Shown here piece after piece: positions 23,556 to 33,800 of a stretch of DNA of 64,000 nt. Both the position numbers and the translations under genes were made by a program. Every line of letters begins with the position of its first letter. Position 1 is the stretch's first letter. Origin of the DNA: Prostheceraeus crozeri (lineage: Eukaryota; Platyhelminthes; Polycladida; Euryleptidae); NCBI GenBank assembly GCA_907163375.1, contig CAJQUW010009316.1, positions 1 through 64,000 on the forward strand, given 5' to 3'. The notes below the pieces were generated by a model. It did not search any database. It saw nothing but the letters and a program-made list of their open reading frames with translations, and was not told where the DNA came from.

Positions 23556-24282
23556 TAGTCCGGCAGCCAGAGCGAGTTTCTGCAGGGAACGAGGCCGAAA
23601 GTGAGACTTTCACAGAATGATGTGCACCCTATGCCTACTACGAATCGGCACGTCTGCCGAGTTCTAGTGAGTTCCTCTTCTTGTCAGACAGAATCAAAGA
23701 AAAACACATGTAAATCCAATGGGACGCAGATTGCAGTTTTTGACTAAAACGAATTTTTGTATGTTTTCTCTGATTAAACGAAAAGTACTAAGCCCAGAGT
23801 CATAATATTTGGCATGAAATGTCTTCAGGTCATTTCCTATGATGTGCATGAGCTATTATCATGCATCTGATCGGCAATGTATGTGAGAATTTGGTTGAAT
23901 GTGGATAAAGTTGCTCAAAACGTCTGTGTTTGCCGACAGTAAGAGGCTCGCCAAATCTAAATGTGATTAGCTTTATAGACAGGGGAGCATGAAACTGAAA
24001 GGAAATGACCTGAAGACATTTCATGCCAAAAATTATGACTCTGGGCTTGGTACTTTTCGTTTAATCAGAGAAAACATACAAAAATTCGTTTTAGTCAAAA
24101 ACTGCAATCTGCGTCCCATTGGATCTACATGTGTTTTTCTTTGATTCTGTCTGACAAGAAGAGGAACTCACTAGAACTCGGCAGACGTGCCGATTCGTAG
24201 TAGGCATAGGGTGCACATCATTCTGTGAAAGTCTCACTTTCGGCCTCGTTCCCTGCAGAAACTCGCTCTGGCTGCCGGACTA
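23556..24282. mobile_element. Foldback MITE 2, 3-bp TSD CAA, related to MITE 1
   Basis: It starts TAGTCCGGCAGCCAGAGCGA and ends with the inverse, TCGCTCTGGCTGCCGGACTA. Arms of about 300 bases are nearly perfect inverse copies. CAA lies on both sides (23553-23555, 24283-24285). Without the MITE and one CAA, the pogo transposase reads ADQ-GIIKTLKSYY in frame, which confirms the boundaries. Outer words (TAGTCCGG, TGCAGGGAACGAGG, CGTCTGCCG) are shared with MITE 1, while the inner arms differ. Confidence 0.87.
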
Positions 24283-24285
24283 CAA

Positions 24286-24870
24286 GGTATAATTAAGACA
24301 CTCAAGTCATACTACAGACAGAACATCCTTCGCCGAATGCTGACATTTATAGATGATAATCCTGACAAAAGTATCAACGACTTCGCACAGACAATCGATG
24401 TGTTGCAGGCTCTATACCTCGTAAAACGCGCATGGTTCTTAGTTAAGCCAGAGTCTATTTCTAATATTTTTAGAAAATGTGGCTTTATACGTCAGCATGA
24501 CGATACAGAATTTGACGACGAGGATGATGAACCCATTGAGGTGAGTTACATCATCGACCGATCGACATTCGACGAATTCTGTATTTGTGATAGTGATGAA
24601 CAATGTTCAGCAACACTTACAGACATTGAAATATGTGAAAGTATCAGTAATCAACACCAAGATGGATCTGACGTAGAGGACGAACCACCGACGTTGGTGG
24701 CGAACGATGTCGAAATCAGCGCCAAGGATGCATTAAAGGCACTCGGTCAAGTGCGTAAGTACATGGAAAAGGAAAATTTGCCGCTGGAATCAACGTATGA
24801 AATTGAAGATATGATTATCAAAGCACGAGTACCTGCTGTTCAAAAACCCATCACGGACTACTTTCTCTGA
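24286..24870 (+). pseudogene. pogo/Tigger transposase, C-terminal part
   Basis: The frame resumes with GIIKTLKSYYRQNILRRMLTF, the family stretch after the third catalytic Asp, continues with IDVLQALYLVKRAW and NIFRKCGF, then an acidic linker (EFDDEDDEPIE), and ends AVQKPITDYFL and a stop, the usual Tigger C-terminus. This part has no internal stop. It cannot be expressed as one protein with the upstream piece because of the MITE and the frameshift. Confidence 0.85.
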
Positions 24871-25354
24871 CACTAAATTTGAAATCACTGTATATCCTGA
24901 ATATGTCCTATGGAATTTTTTTCAACTCAAATACATACCGTGTTCCAGGAGATGTTTTTTTCAGCTCTCTAACTCAAATACATGCTTACCGTGTTCTGGA
25001 AGATATTTTTTAACTCTCTAAACTCAAATACATACTAGTTAACATGTCATACGTACGTAGACTATGTTAACAGCTCCTTATAACAAATATCGGCTAATAC
25101 AATATATCGCTTATTACGATATTTTTTAGTGGTTCATTCAATATCGTATTAAGCGAAGTCCACTGTAGTATTCTAACCCAATGAAGATGAAAATCATGTC
25201 GATTTCTACATCCATCAGCGGTCACTAATGCCGCAGGTGGCACTATTGCCCGCTGAATTACATTGAAATTGCATTGAATTAGATACTGCATCAATAAAAT
25301 AGCACTAAGCTTCCGAACAGAAACCACGTAATAAAAAACCAACAGTTTTTGCAA

Positions 25355-25388
25355 GGCCTTTCACCTGCGTCTTACAGGCATCTTCAGG
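25355..25388 (-). ncRNA. Hammerhead-ribozyme-like core of the PLE terminal repeat
   Basis: On the minus strand the order is CTGAAGA, a five-pair stem (GCCTG/CAGGT) with a short loop, and GAAA followed by GGCC. CUGANGA-stem II-GAAA is the hammerhead core, and hammerheads are known in PLE terminal repeats. It sits exactly between the element's tail and the repeated 5' end, where the family carries it. Stems I and III are only weakly visible, so activity is uncertain. Confidence 0.6.
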
Positions 25389-25565
25389 CAATTGTGTTAT
25401 TCTTCACATTTGAGATAATATATATACATCGTCAATTAACTTTCAAACATCACTGTCCAAGCATGTCAAATCAATTAGCACATGATATGAAAGGGAATCT
25501 TTTCATCAAGTCTTAACAATAGGGAGTCACACCTGCAGAAGTAACTGATCCCTCGTACCCGCCCC

Positions 25566-26433
25566 TCACACCAGAAGACCTTTCCATGCCTGGCTAATCT
25601 CCCACCTGTTGTTGAAACTCGCCGTCCTCTCAGATAACACCGCTTCCTTCACCTTTCTCTTATACCAATGCCCCTCACCAGCTAAAATCCGCCCTTCCCG
25701 CCACGCCATCCTATGACCTTCCTCCCAACAATGTTTCGCTATCTCAGAGGTAGTAATACTAGCTTTTTCAACATTTTTCTTGTGCTCTTTTGTTCTCACC
25801 TCCAGACCTCGTTTTGTCTCTCCGATCCGATGTAAACTTTGTCACAATCTGAGCATGGAATACTGTAAATTACCTCTTTCCTTTCCATTGCCTCCCTCTT
25901 TCTTATGAGTCCTTTCCCGATAGAACCGGAATTCTTCTCGAACACTTTTATCTTGTGCCTTCTCATAATGTTGTAAATTCTCTCAGACAAATTCTTTTGG
26001 TAAGGTAAACAGACTACTCCTTCCCAGTTATCACCTTTCACATCTACATGTATTTTCTCCTTCCTGACTGATCGAAAGCATCTCTCTATGAAACCCCTGC
26101 TGTAACCATTCTGCCGAAAAGCCCACTTCAGATGTTCAAATTCCTCCTCTCTATTGTCTCCGTCACATACCTTCATCGCTCGTCTTATCAAACCTTTCAA
26201 AACTCCCGACTTGACCCGTTCGCTGTGATTCGATCTTTCATTAATATATAAATCCGTGTGAGTTTTCTTTCTGTAGACCTTGGTAATAATTCTTTTTTCT
26301 TTTCTCTCTAGCTCTACATCCAAGAATGCCAAACTCCTTGTATTCTCGTTTTCTGTCTCGTACGTGAATTTTATATCGGGATGAACCGAATTCATAAATT
26401 CACCAACTCTTCTATGTCTTCCCCATTGCCCTC
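25566..26433 (-). pseudogene. Inverted duplicate of PLE reverse transcriptase C-terminus and GIY-YIG region
   Basis: The minus strand encodes MNSVHPDIKFTYETENENTR and the following reverse transcriptase thumb and GIY-YIG stretch, the same residues as the plus copy at 28133-28962, again in two overlapping frames. It begins abruptly inside the reverse transcriptase, so it is the 5'-truncated partner. A short direct copy of GGTTCATCCCGATATAAAAT at its inner edge (about 26437-26456) hints at a template switch. Confidence 0.85.
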
Positions 26434-26528
26434 CGGGTTCATCCCGATATAAAATTCCTTGCAAAAACTGTTGGTTTTTTATTACGTGGTTTCTGTTCGG
26501 AAGCTTAGTGCTATTTTATTGATTAAGT

Positions 26529-28962
26529 ATGACCACGTTGAACAATTACTTAGACAATGCCTACGGACAGGGGCATCGAGATGTGTTTCGCCTTTGGGAG
26601 AAAGAGAATATACGCGACACAAAGAAGATAGAAAAACTCCAATTCCTTGGAGATTGCCGAAGTAAGGGACTGATACCTACAACGTTGAGGGTGCAGGTGC
26701 CAAAACAAGTGAAGAATCGCGAGAGACTACAACACGACTTCGGCATGCGTTTGCTAAATGAGGAGAAGAAGCAACTGAAAGCAGAGGTGGAGAATTCGAG
26801 GACAAACTTGCGAAAGATGGAGTTGGACTTGGAATTGAAATTCACGACTGAAGATATGGAGAAATTACGAACTTTTGTGCAGACGTCTTGTGATCGAACT
26901 GCTAAACAGGTGAGGGAGTTACACTGTAAGCGGTTAAGGAATCTAGAGAGGAAGGAAGGGTGGAAAGGAGGGGGAAAGGTTGTCAAGGATAGTCAGGAAC
27001 TCAGTTGGAGGAGTCGTCTGGTAGTGGATGAGAGTTCTAGGGGCTTGTCGGTGACGGAGAGAGGGGTTTTGGAGTTAGGCCTGGGTTTTGAGGTGAGAAA
27101 TAATAAAGCTGAAGTAGATGAGATCATAGCAGGAGTTGAGGCCGGTCTGAGAACTACCGGGAAAAGCGATACGGAAAAGGAAGAGATACGCCACGAGGTG
27201 ATGAGATCTATCAAGAGAGACAAAAGAAAATCGAAAGAAATCTGACTAGAGAAGAGTCGGAAGCTCTGCAGGGGTTGCGTAAGTCTGTTAAAGCCAAAGA
27301 GATCAGGATTCTTAATGCTGACAAAGGAAAGGTCACCGTGGTCTTAAATGAATCTGATTACCAAGCGAAGATGGAAGACATTTTAAGGGACGACAATTAT
27401 AGAAGAGTGACTGGAAAGAAAGATCCTTGGAAAGAGTCTAGAAAACAGATCATTGAGCTATTGAAAGTCATGTGTACGAAGGGAGAGTTAAAAGATTCGG
27501 AAATAAAGCGACTTCTACCGGCGACCTATGCCTTGCCTTACATGTTTGGCCTTCCTAAGGTGCACAAAGAAGGAACTCCAATGCGACCAGTAGTATGTAC
27601 GACCGGAAGTTTGACTTCTCCGCTCTCTAAGAAGCTTGTGGAGATTTTGAATGTTTACAGGAAAGGTGTGGTCAGCAGGGTCAAGGATACTGAGGCACTG
27701 TGCATGCAAGTGAAGGAATGGGAACTTGAGGAAGCAGATCGTTTGATTTCTTTAGATGTAAAAGCCATGTATCCGTCAGTGCCGATTGAAGGAGCGATCA
27801 AGAGTGTAGAAAAGAGACTGAGATCGGATGATACTTTACAGAAGAGATGCAGTTGGGGAGTAGAGAGTATTCTGGACTTGCTTGAGAAGATTTTGAAATT
27901 CTCTTTCTTCCAATTTAATGGAGAGAATTATCAGCAAGTCAAGGGTCTGAGCATCGGCAGTTGTCTTGCTCCAGTGTTGGCAGATCTGTTTATGGCTGAC
28001 TTCGAGGAGTCTGTATTTGAGAATGCGAGGTCACTAGGTCTGGTCGTACCAAAGAAGCATCTTCGCTACGTAGTTGACTGTTTGGATGTAGTGGAGGGCA
28101 ATGGGGAAGACATAGAAGAGTTGGTGGAATTTATGAATTCGGTTCATCCCGATATAAAATTCACGTACGAGACAGAAAACGAGAATACAAGGAGTTTGGC
28201 ATTCTTGGATGTAGAGCTAGAGAGAAAAGAAAAAAGAATTATTACCAAGGTCTACAGAAAGAAAACTCACACGGATTTATATATTAATGAAAGATCGAAT
28301 CACAGCGAACGGGTCAAGTCGGGAGTTTTGAAAGGTTTGATAAGACGAGCGATGAAGGTATGTGACGGAGACAATAGAGAGGAGGAATTTGAACATCTGA
28401 AGTGGGCTTTTCGGCAGAATGGTTACAGCAGGGGTTTCATAGAGAGATGCTTTCGATCAGTCAGGAAGGAGAAAATACATGTAGATGTGAAAGGTGATAA
28501 CTGGGAAGGAGTAGTCTGTTTACCTTACCAAAAGAATTTGTCTGAGAGAATTTACAACATTATGAGAAGGCACAAGATAAAAGTGTTCGAGAAGAATTCC
28601 GGTTCTATCGGGAAAGGACTCATAAGAAAGAGGGAGGCAATGGAAAGGAAAGAGGTAATTTACAGTATTCCATGCTCAGATTGTGACAAAGTTTACATCG
28701 GATCGGAGAGACAAAACGAGGTCTGGAGGTGAGAACAAAAGAGCACAAGAAAAATGTTGAAAAAGCTAGTATTACTACCTCTGAGATAGCGAAACATTGT
28801 TGGGAGGAAGGTCATAGGATGGCGTGGCGGGAAGGGCGGATTTTAGCTGGTGAGGGGCATTGGTATAAGAGAAAGGTGAAGGAAGCGGTGTTATCTGAGA
28901 GGACGGCGAGTTTCAACAACAGGTGGGAGATTAGCCAGGCATGGAAAGGTCTTCTGGTGTGA
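26529..28962 (+). pseudogene. Penelope-like element polyprotein: N-terminal region, reverse transcriptase, GIY-YIG endonuclease
   Basis: Three overlapping frames cover one PLE protein. 26529-27245 holds the N-terminal region (KLQFLGDCRSKGLIPTTL, then a charged coiled-coil-like part). 27275-28732 holds the reverse transcriptase: NADKGKVTVVL, FGLPKVHKEGTPMRPVV, SLDVKAMYPSVP with the first catalytic Asp, GLSIGSCLAPVLADLFM and FLDVELERKEKRI. 28620-28962 holds the endonuclease: IPCSDCDKVYIG and REHKKNV-like residues, with CWEEGHRM. The palm's second catalytic box departs from the usual form and the frame is broken in about two places, so the copy looks inactive although it is young. The intact protein copies element RNA onto nicked chromosomal DNA. 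Confidence 0.88.
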
Positions 28963-29134
28963 GGGGCGGGTACGAGGGATCAGTTACTTCTGCAGGTGTG
29001 ACTCCCTATTGTTAAGACTTGATGAAAAGATTCCCTTTCATATCATGTGCTAATTGATTTGACATGCTTGGACAGTGATGTTTGAAAGTTAATTGACGAT
29101 GTATATATATTATCTCAAATGTGAAGAATAACAC

Positions 29135-30275
29135 ACCGGTCGGCCGGCAGGCCGGTTTTAGTAATACCGGCCGGACGGTGCTTTTTCAGGCCTTTTTGTC
29201 AACTGCCGACATCACCAACTGCATCACTGCTACAGCATTGTAGGAGCCTGCAAATATATAAAATAATGTCTGATGCATATCTACCCATATATATACATGT
29301 ATATATAGACCTATACTTGAATGTGTTGCCATTACCTACAAACTGAACATCTGAAAGTGGATTGTTGATTAAAGCTTTGATTACTCGTAAATCTATCACC
29401 CAAAACTAGTGAAGTGTACTACATACACATTCTACTTGTCGATAATTTTCATATCAAGCACTTACACAGAAACGACAATTATAGGCCTATTTTTGGAAAA
29501 GTTAGGGACAGGCCCACATTGTAGAGGCACCGAATTAATGGTAGTTCACAACTATCTAGCTATTCAGAATATTGCGTGCTTATATTCAGAGTTTATATGT
29601 ACTTAACAAGTAACAAGCATCCTTCGACTCAGATTTACCCCGCCGTTACGCAATTTCTTTCGAAAGCATTCATCGTGACACCTCAATTCACATTTGACGA
29701 TTGCCCCTCGCTTGCCAATCCTTCCTTCGTTGCTGCTGAGGCTGTAATGAGGCTGAGGCTGTATGCAGATCGCCCCGCGTCCTCATGTTGCCCAATATCG
29801 TAGCAACAAATGTCGGTCGCCTCGGAACTAGAGGTTGTGACCAAGTAAACAACAAGAAATGGCATCCTCTAAACTTTCCTGATAGTGAATAATTGCGAGC
29901 AGGGTCAACATGACACAAGACAATTAAATCCTTGATGCTATTAAGAAACGTCAAGTCCTGTGATAGCCTAAATTATTATGCTAGTCCTTTATCAAGTCTC
30001 ACATATCGGAGTTACATTCATCTCATCAAAAATGTCATGCGGTTACTTTGGAACGTACACGTAGTAATACTCATATACACGCTCATGATCTTCAATGACC
30101 AGGAACGTACACGTAGTAATACTCATATACACGCTCATGATCTTCAATGACCATGAAAGCATCAGAATTTCAAAAAGGCCGGCCTCCGACCAGCCAGTTT
30201 TAGATACGCCGGCCTCGGACCGGCCGGTTTGAATGCACCGGCCGGCCGCTAAAAACCCGGCCGGTTCCAACCCTG
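29135..30275. mobile_element. hAT-like element rich in GGCCGG words
   Basis: The right end reads, inverted, CAGGGTTGGAACCGGCCGGG, a hAT-style start. The left end, abutting the PLE tail, reads ACCGGTCGGCCGGCAGGCCG and so shares the subterminal CCGGCC array but lacks the terminal CAGGG. It was perhaps truncated where the two elements meet. No transposase or 8-bp duplication was found. The interior holds only short unsupported open frames. Confidence 0.5.
30050..30153 (+). repeat. Tandem duplication of a 52-bp unit
   Basis: GGAACGTACACGTAGTAATA and the following 32 bases are repeated head to tail without change. Confidence 0.9.
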
Positions 30276-30540
30276 GTGTATATGGTCAAAAGTAAGCTAA
30301 TCGAAAAAGGTATATGCGGACTCGAGACTTAATCGGCTGACTAAGCATGGTTTACTAAATTACCCTGTGATAATTGTTCAAAGTTTCACTGGCAATGTCG
30401 GCGAAAAATGCAAAAACTACTTTTTTACTCTCTTTGCCTGTGTATGACCAAAAAATAAACCAAGAGCCATAATTGAAAGCGGCACACGGGAGGTCATTTG
30501 ATGTAGCTATTTTTCAAAACAGAGTAGAAGCACTCATTTT
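30276..30540. other. Short spacer between mobile elements
   Basis: Between the hAT-like right end and the PLE tail. Nothing recognised. Confidence 0.45.
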
Positions 30541-30580
30541 TTTAAGGCCGAAATGTAAATATATTCAAGTAAAATGAAAA

Positions 30581-30619
30581 GCACTCAACGTTTCGGTCGT
30601 CTTGACCGTCATCAAAGGC
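30581..30619 (-). ncRNA. Hammerhead-like core (PLE tail)
   Basis: On the minus strand TTTGATGA is followed by CGGTC-AAGAC-GACCG, a clean five-pair stem, then AAACG. Apart from one base in the first box this is the hammerhead core (CUGAUGA-stem II-GAAAC). A GIY-YIG fragment lies upstream on the same strand at 31145-31357, so it is the terminal repeat of that PLE. Confidence 0.55.
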
Positions 30620-31144
30620 TACACCATTGAGAAAGAGGATGCTTGACAAGTTCTTAAACATCAGATGGAATGCGCAGTACGGTATTAAGTAAAATGACTC
30701 AATGTTGCTCGAGTTCTCTGTTCAGAGCTGGTTTCAGTGAATCGATGAAACTGTTTTGAGAAATTCTAGTTCTGACAGGATTATTTTGATGGTCAATTAT
30801 CTCCACATATAAATCTTTTACACTAGTTTTTTGCAACATTATTGTGCTTAGATCGAATATGTTGAGATAATGAAGATATAATTGCCTTTCATCATTTGAA
30901 AGGTCATATATACACTGTTACTGAACCTAAAATCTATGACATGAAAAAAATCCAAGATTTTGATCTGTAAAAGACAAATATGTCAAGCTTGAGATTTCTA
31001 CGAGTTCAGATTGTGAACATAGGAATCACCTCAATACCATTTCTACTGGGAATACGAAGATGGACGGTGAAGTGCTTCTACCTCAACGGTGTTACATAAA
31101 ATAATAAGATAATAAGAAGGCCTTAATCATGCAATTAAGGCCGT

Positions 31145-31357
31145 CTAACTTGGAATTGGAGACATAAAAACGACTTTCATAGAAAAGTGACAGGTGAAAT
31201 ATCGGCTGACAGACCTACGGTACTTACTCCATAGCAATGCACTTTTCATATCTCCATAACGTATACTGCGTTCATGTTCAGCATGGCGCGCAGAGAAAGT
31301 TCTATTAGTAGAACCAACATAGTTATCGTTACAGATTTTATATTTGAAACAATACAA
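31145..31357 (-). pseudogene. PLE GIY-YIG fragment (minus strand)
   Basis: The 70-codon frame reads YCFKYKICNDNYVGSTNRTFSA then RHAEHERSIRYGD, matching the CxxC..xYVGxT-R-F..R..EH core of PLE endonucleases. The rest of the domain and the reverse transcriptase are lost. With the hammerhead-like core downstream it outlines a severely truncated minus-strand element of about 0.8 kb. Its residues differ from the neighbouring plus-strand fragment, so two PLE families meet here. Confidence 0.6.
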
Positions 31358-31379
31358 GACATATTATTGACAATTATCA

Positions 31380-32230
31380 CAGGAAGATTGTCAATTAAGA
31401 AATTACCCAATTAACAACAACAAAATCTGCCATCAAAAATGTGTTATTTATCAGCTGAGTTATGACAAATGTGGTAACTTCTACAATGGAATTACTATCA
31501 GACCATTGCATATCCGATGCCATGAGAATAAACAAACAGTAAGTCTTCCATGTATAACCATCTTCTAGAGTGCCACAGTTGCAACTTCTCCACAACCATT
31601 CTTTCCCACGATAGTGATCCATCAAACCTTAGACTTCGAGGAGCATATTACATTAGAAAAATGAAGCCCACCATCAACAACAAAATCCAGCTCAACAATT
31701 ATGCAGATTTTCCTTTTGATTAACATTTTTTTAAGTTTCTATAATGTAAAAGTCATAAAAGCATGACAATATTTTATAGCATAACGGTATCAAATTTGTA
31801 ATTCACACCTCATGTATCTTTGGCATCTTTTAACTCTGTGCTAAGTGCTACATTTGATTCTTCCAATTAATTTATAGTTATTTTGCATTAATGTGGATGT
31901 ACTGATAACTCAAGCCTTTTTGTATTACCAATCCATTACTATGTCCTATGTGTTTTCCTATCTGGTCAGGTCATCATTAAGATGCTATTGGTACTATGTG
32001 ACCCAATACTACTCGTACCTGTTTCATAGCACATCCCTCCTTTTATGTTCAACTTATATGTCATTATGACATAGACTTTTGTACATAGACGTCGGTTTTG
32101 AGTTTTTGAGTTTTATACTGGACCTGTTAATTTCATTCCTATTATACCTGGAGATAGTTAACGGATGTTGACAGAAATTAATTGTAATAAATAACGAAAA
32201 TAAAATCAACATCTTTCAATATTGGCTCTT
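31380..32230 (+). mobile_element. PLE 3' fragment (plus strand), same family as 2190-2957
   Basis: In broken frames the plus strand reads CGNFYNGITIRPLHIRCHEN near 31465-31535 and YYIRKMKPTINNKIQLNNYA near 31648-31710, the beginning and end of a GIY-YIG domain. The tail contains TGACCCAATACTACTCGTAC near 32000, close to TGACCCAGTACTACCTG near 2925, which ties it to the first PLE of the window. The element is 5'-truncated and decayed. Confidence 0.6.
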
Positions 32231-32811
32231 TCCAATAAGTTAATCTGTCAAAAATGTGAGTGTTTTTCACATTAGTGTATTATCGTACGTTTGAGAAGCA
32301 ACTAAGAAGTATACCATATCTGGAATCAAAAGGCTATGCCCACGATGGCCTAAATTGACTAAATCTTGAGTTTTGGTAGATTTTGCTTTAGTTTTTAGGG
32401 TGAGTGCATCATAATCAGTATCAAAATCAGTACTAGCATGTTTCAAACATCCTCAAAAAATAATTTAAAGAAACATCACATTTGAAACTTTTGCCGAATG
32501 ATGACTATAGTATGATATGAAGGAGGCACACAAATCAATTAGTTCCTACGAGTATTTTTCGAAAGTTTGGAGAGAAGAATTTTTGGTTGCAATTATCGAA
32601 CTTTGACCATGTAGATTAGGTACAGAGGTCTGCATACTAATTAACTCTAGGTTGGCAACACAGAGATGAATTGCTTTATCTGAGTGTTTGGGTCTAGAGA
32701 TGACTTTCCTTAGTACTGATAGTCACGGTCAGAACTAGTCTCGAGGGGCAAGAAGATCAATTTTCCAAAAAGAGCCAAATTTCTACGGGCACTAGACGCT
32801 TTATTTGATTT

Positions 32812-32850
32812 GTGCGAGCTTTCGGCTATCCGCCTTAATCATGCACATAA
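32812..32850 (-). ncRNA. Degenerate hammerhead-like motif in a PLE tail
   Basis: Minus strand: GTGCATGATTAAGGC-GGATA-GCCGAAAGCTCGCAC. Stem II (GGC/GCC) and GAAA are present, but the first box is TGATTA where TGANGA is expected. It matches the motif at positions 1-40 closely. Confidence 0.45.
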
Positions 32851-33000
32851 AGTGATGGCAAGTAAAGAAGATCGCAAACAGAATTTACACTAAAATCAAT
32901 AAATCATTAAAGATAGATACTGAACGTCAAAAGTCAAAAGGGCAAAGCAAGCATACTACTAAAAAGAAAAATAGTAGGGTAAAGAAATAATAAAAAATTG

Positions 33001-33453
33001 TTACAGAATGTTAAGCTGCACACCTTTACAATTGTTCATCAGCTTGGAAGAGTCTATGCTGTTTATATATAAAGATTCAAGTATGGACCTCTTTTGATAG
33101 TTCTTTATGCCGGAATGAATGATTTTCCACTTAACTGTCGGCTGAGTACCTGGATGTTTTGTAATAAAATGCTCCCGAACAGCAGAATCAGAGGAATTTA
33201 AAAACAAATGCTCGTTAAGACGAGACTTGATGAGACGTTTAGTTTGTCCAATGTAGATTTCACCACATAAATTACAATTAATTTGATATATGACGCATTT
33301 TGAGAAGCACATATTGCGTTTATCAGACATGGGGCAGAATTTGCAATTAGCATCACACTGCAACTTCTCTTTAGGTGGATGAAAAATTCGCTTCAATGAT
33401 TGTCCACCGTAAAACCATGGGTTCACCAAGTCTTCGATTCCTAATCTTTTCAA
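33001..33453 (-). pseudogene. PLE C-terminal domain with zinc-like knuckle and GIY-YIG nuclease
   Basis: The 150-codon frame begins in the linker after the reverse transcriptase and shows CDANCKFCPMSDKRNMCFSK, a Cys-rich knuckle common in PLEs, then CVIYQINCNLCGEIYIGQTK with the YIG motif and following Lys-Arg, SRLNEHL with the conserved Arg and His, VREHFITKHP, and SILESLYINSIDSSKLMNN, with the catalytic-region Glu and the family's terminal Asn. It is open throughout and better preserved than its neighbours. No start context, so it is the tail of a truncated element. Confidence 0.75.
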
Positions 33454-33800
33454 GAACGAAGTGTAGTGTTTTTTAGTGACTTCATCAACGTATGGACACT
33501 TGATGTAGGCTCTAATAGTATCTGGAGGCTTGTTGAGGGGATCAGACTTTCTTCGATTGTATAGTCTGAAAGAGGAGGAAATATTTTACACTGGAACTCA
33601 AACTGTCCTATATCAAGCAAAAGGGGCATTGTTCTCGGTGAGATTAGACGAGCTGACTACAGATCTACCACACAAGAGAACAAAGTGTACTCTTTTAATT
33701 TGATAAAGGAAAAATTCTCTAGAAACGGATATCCTAAACGCTTTGTTGACTCCTCTTTCAGACTATACAATCGAAGAAAGTCTGATGGGTTGAGCGGTGG

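Larger units (their letters stand above)
22039..25165 (+). mobile_element. pogo/Tigger DNA transposon carrying two nested foldback MITEs
   Basis: The ends CAGTGGACTTCGTTTAATAC (22039) and the inverse of CAGTGGACTTCGCTTAATAC (to 25165) are flanked by TA (22037-22038 and 25166-25167), the pogo/Tigger arrangement. Subterminal TTAATACGATAT words repeat several times at both ends. Coding remnants of a DDE_1 transposase lie at about 23015-24870 on the plus strand. The N-terminal CENP-B-type DNA-binding region is missing, so it is non-autonomous. Two related foldback MITEs (22253-23010 and 23556-24282) make up almost half its length. Confidence 0.9.
25290..29134. mobile_element. Penelope-like element with an inverted partial copy
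   Basis: The plus-strand PLE (26459-29134) holds the N-terminal, reverse transcriptase and GIY-YIG regions plus a 3' tail. To its left, 25391-26433 is a minus-strand copy of its last 1.04 kb (28095-29134), identical in deduced protein over roughly 300 codons. Beyond that, 25290-25358 repeats the element's 5' end (26455-26523), also inverted, separated from the tail by a hammerhead-like core. Head-to-head 5'-truncated partners with terminal repeats are typical of PLE insertion. The near identity of the arms means the event is recent or the arms are being homogenised. Confidence 0.88.
32740..33800. mobile_element. PLE fragment with foldback 5' junction
   Basis: A minus-strand PLE 3' portion (33577 down to about 32740) includes a GIY-YIG frame and a hammerhead-like terminal motif. 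At its truncated upstream side, 33535-33577 recurs inverted at 33750-33790, where a plus-strand stretch (about 33640-33790) encodes LIKEKFSRNGYPKRFVDSSF, like the reverse transcriptase C-terminus (cf. AFRQNGYSRGFIERCF at 28410). The result is an inverted composite of one element. Confidence 0.7.

Noticed and set aside
26561-27223. Minus-strand open frames of 141 and 76 codons
   Set aside because: Antisense shadows of the PLE N-terminal coding region.
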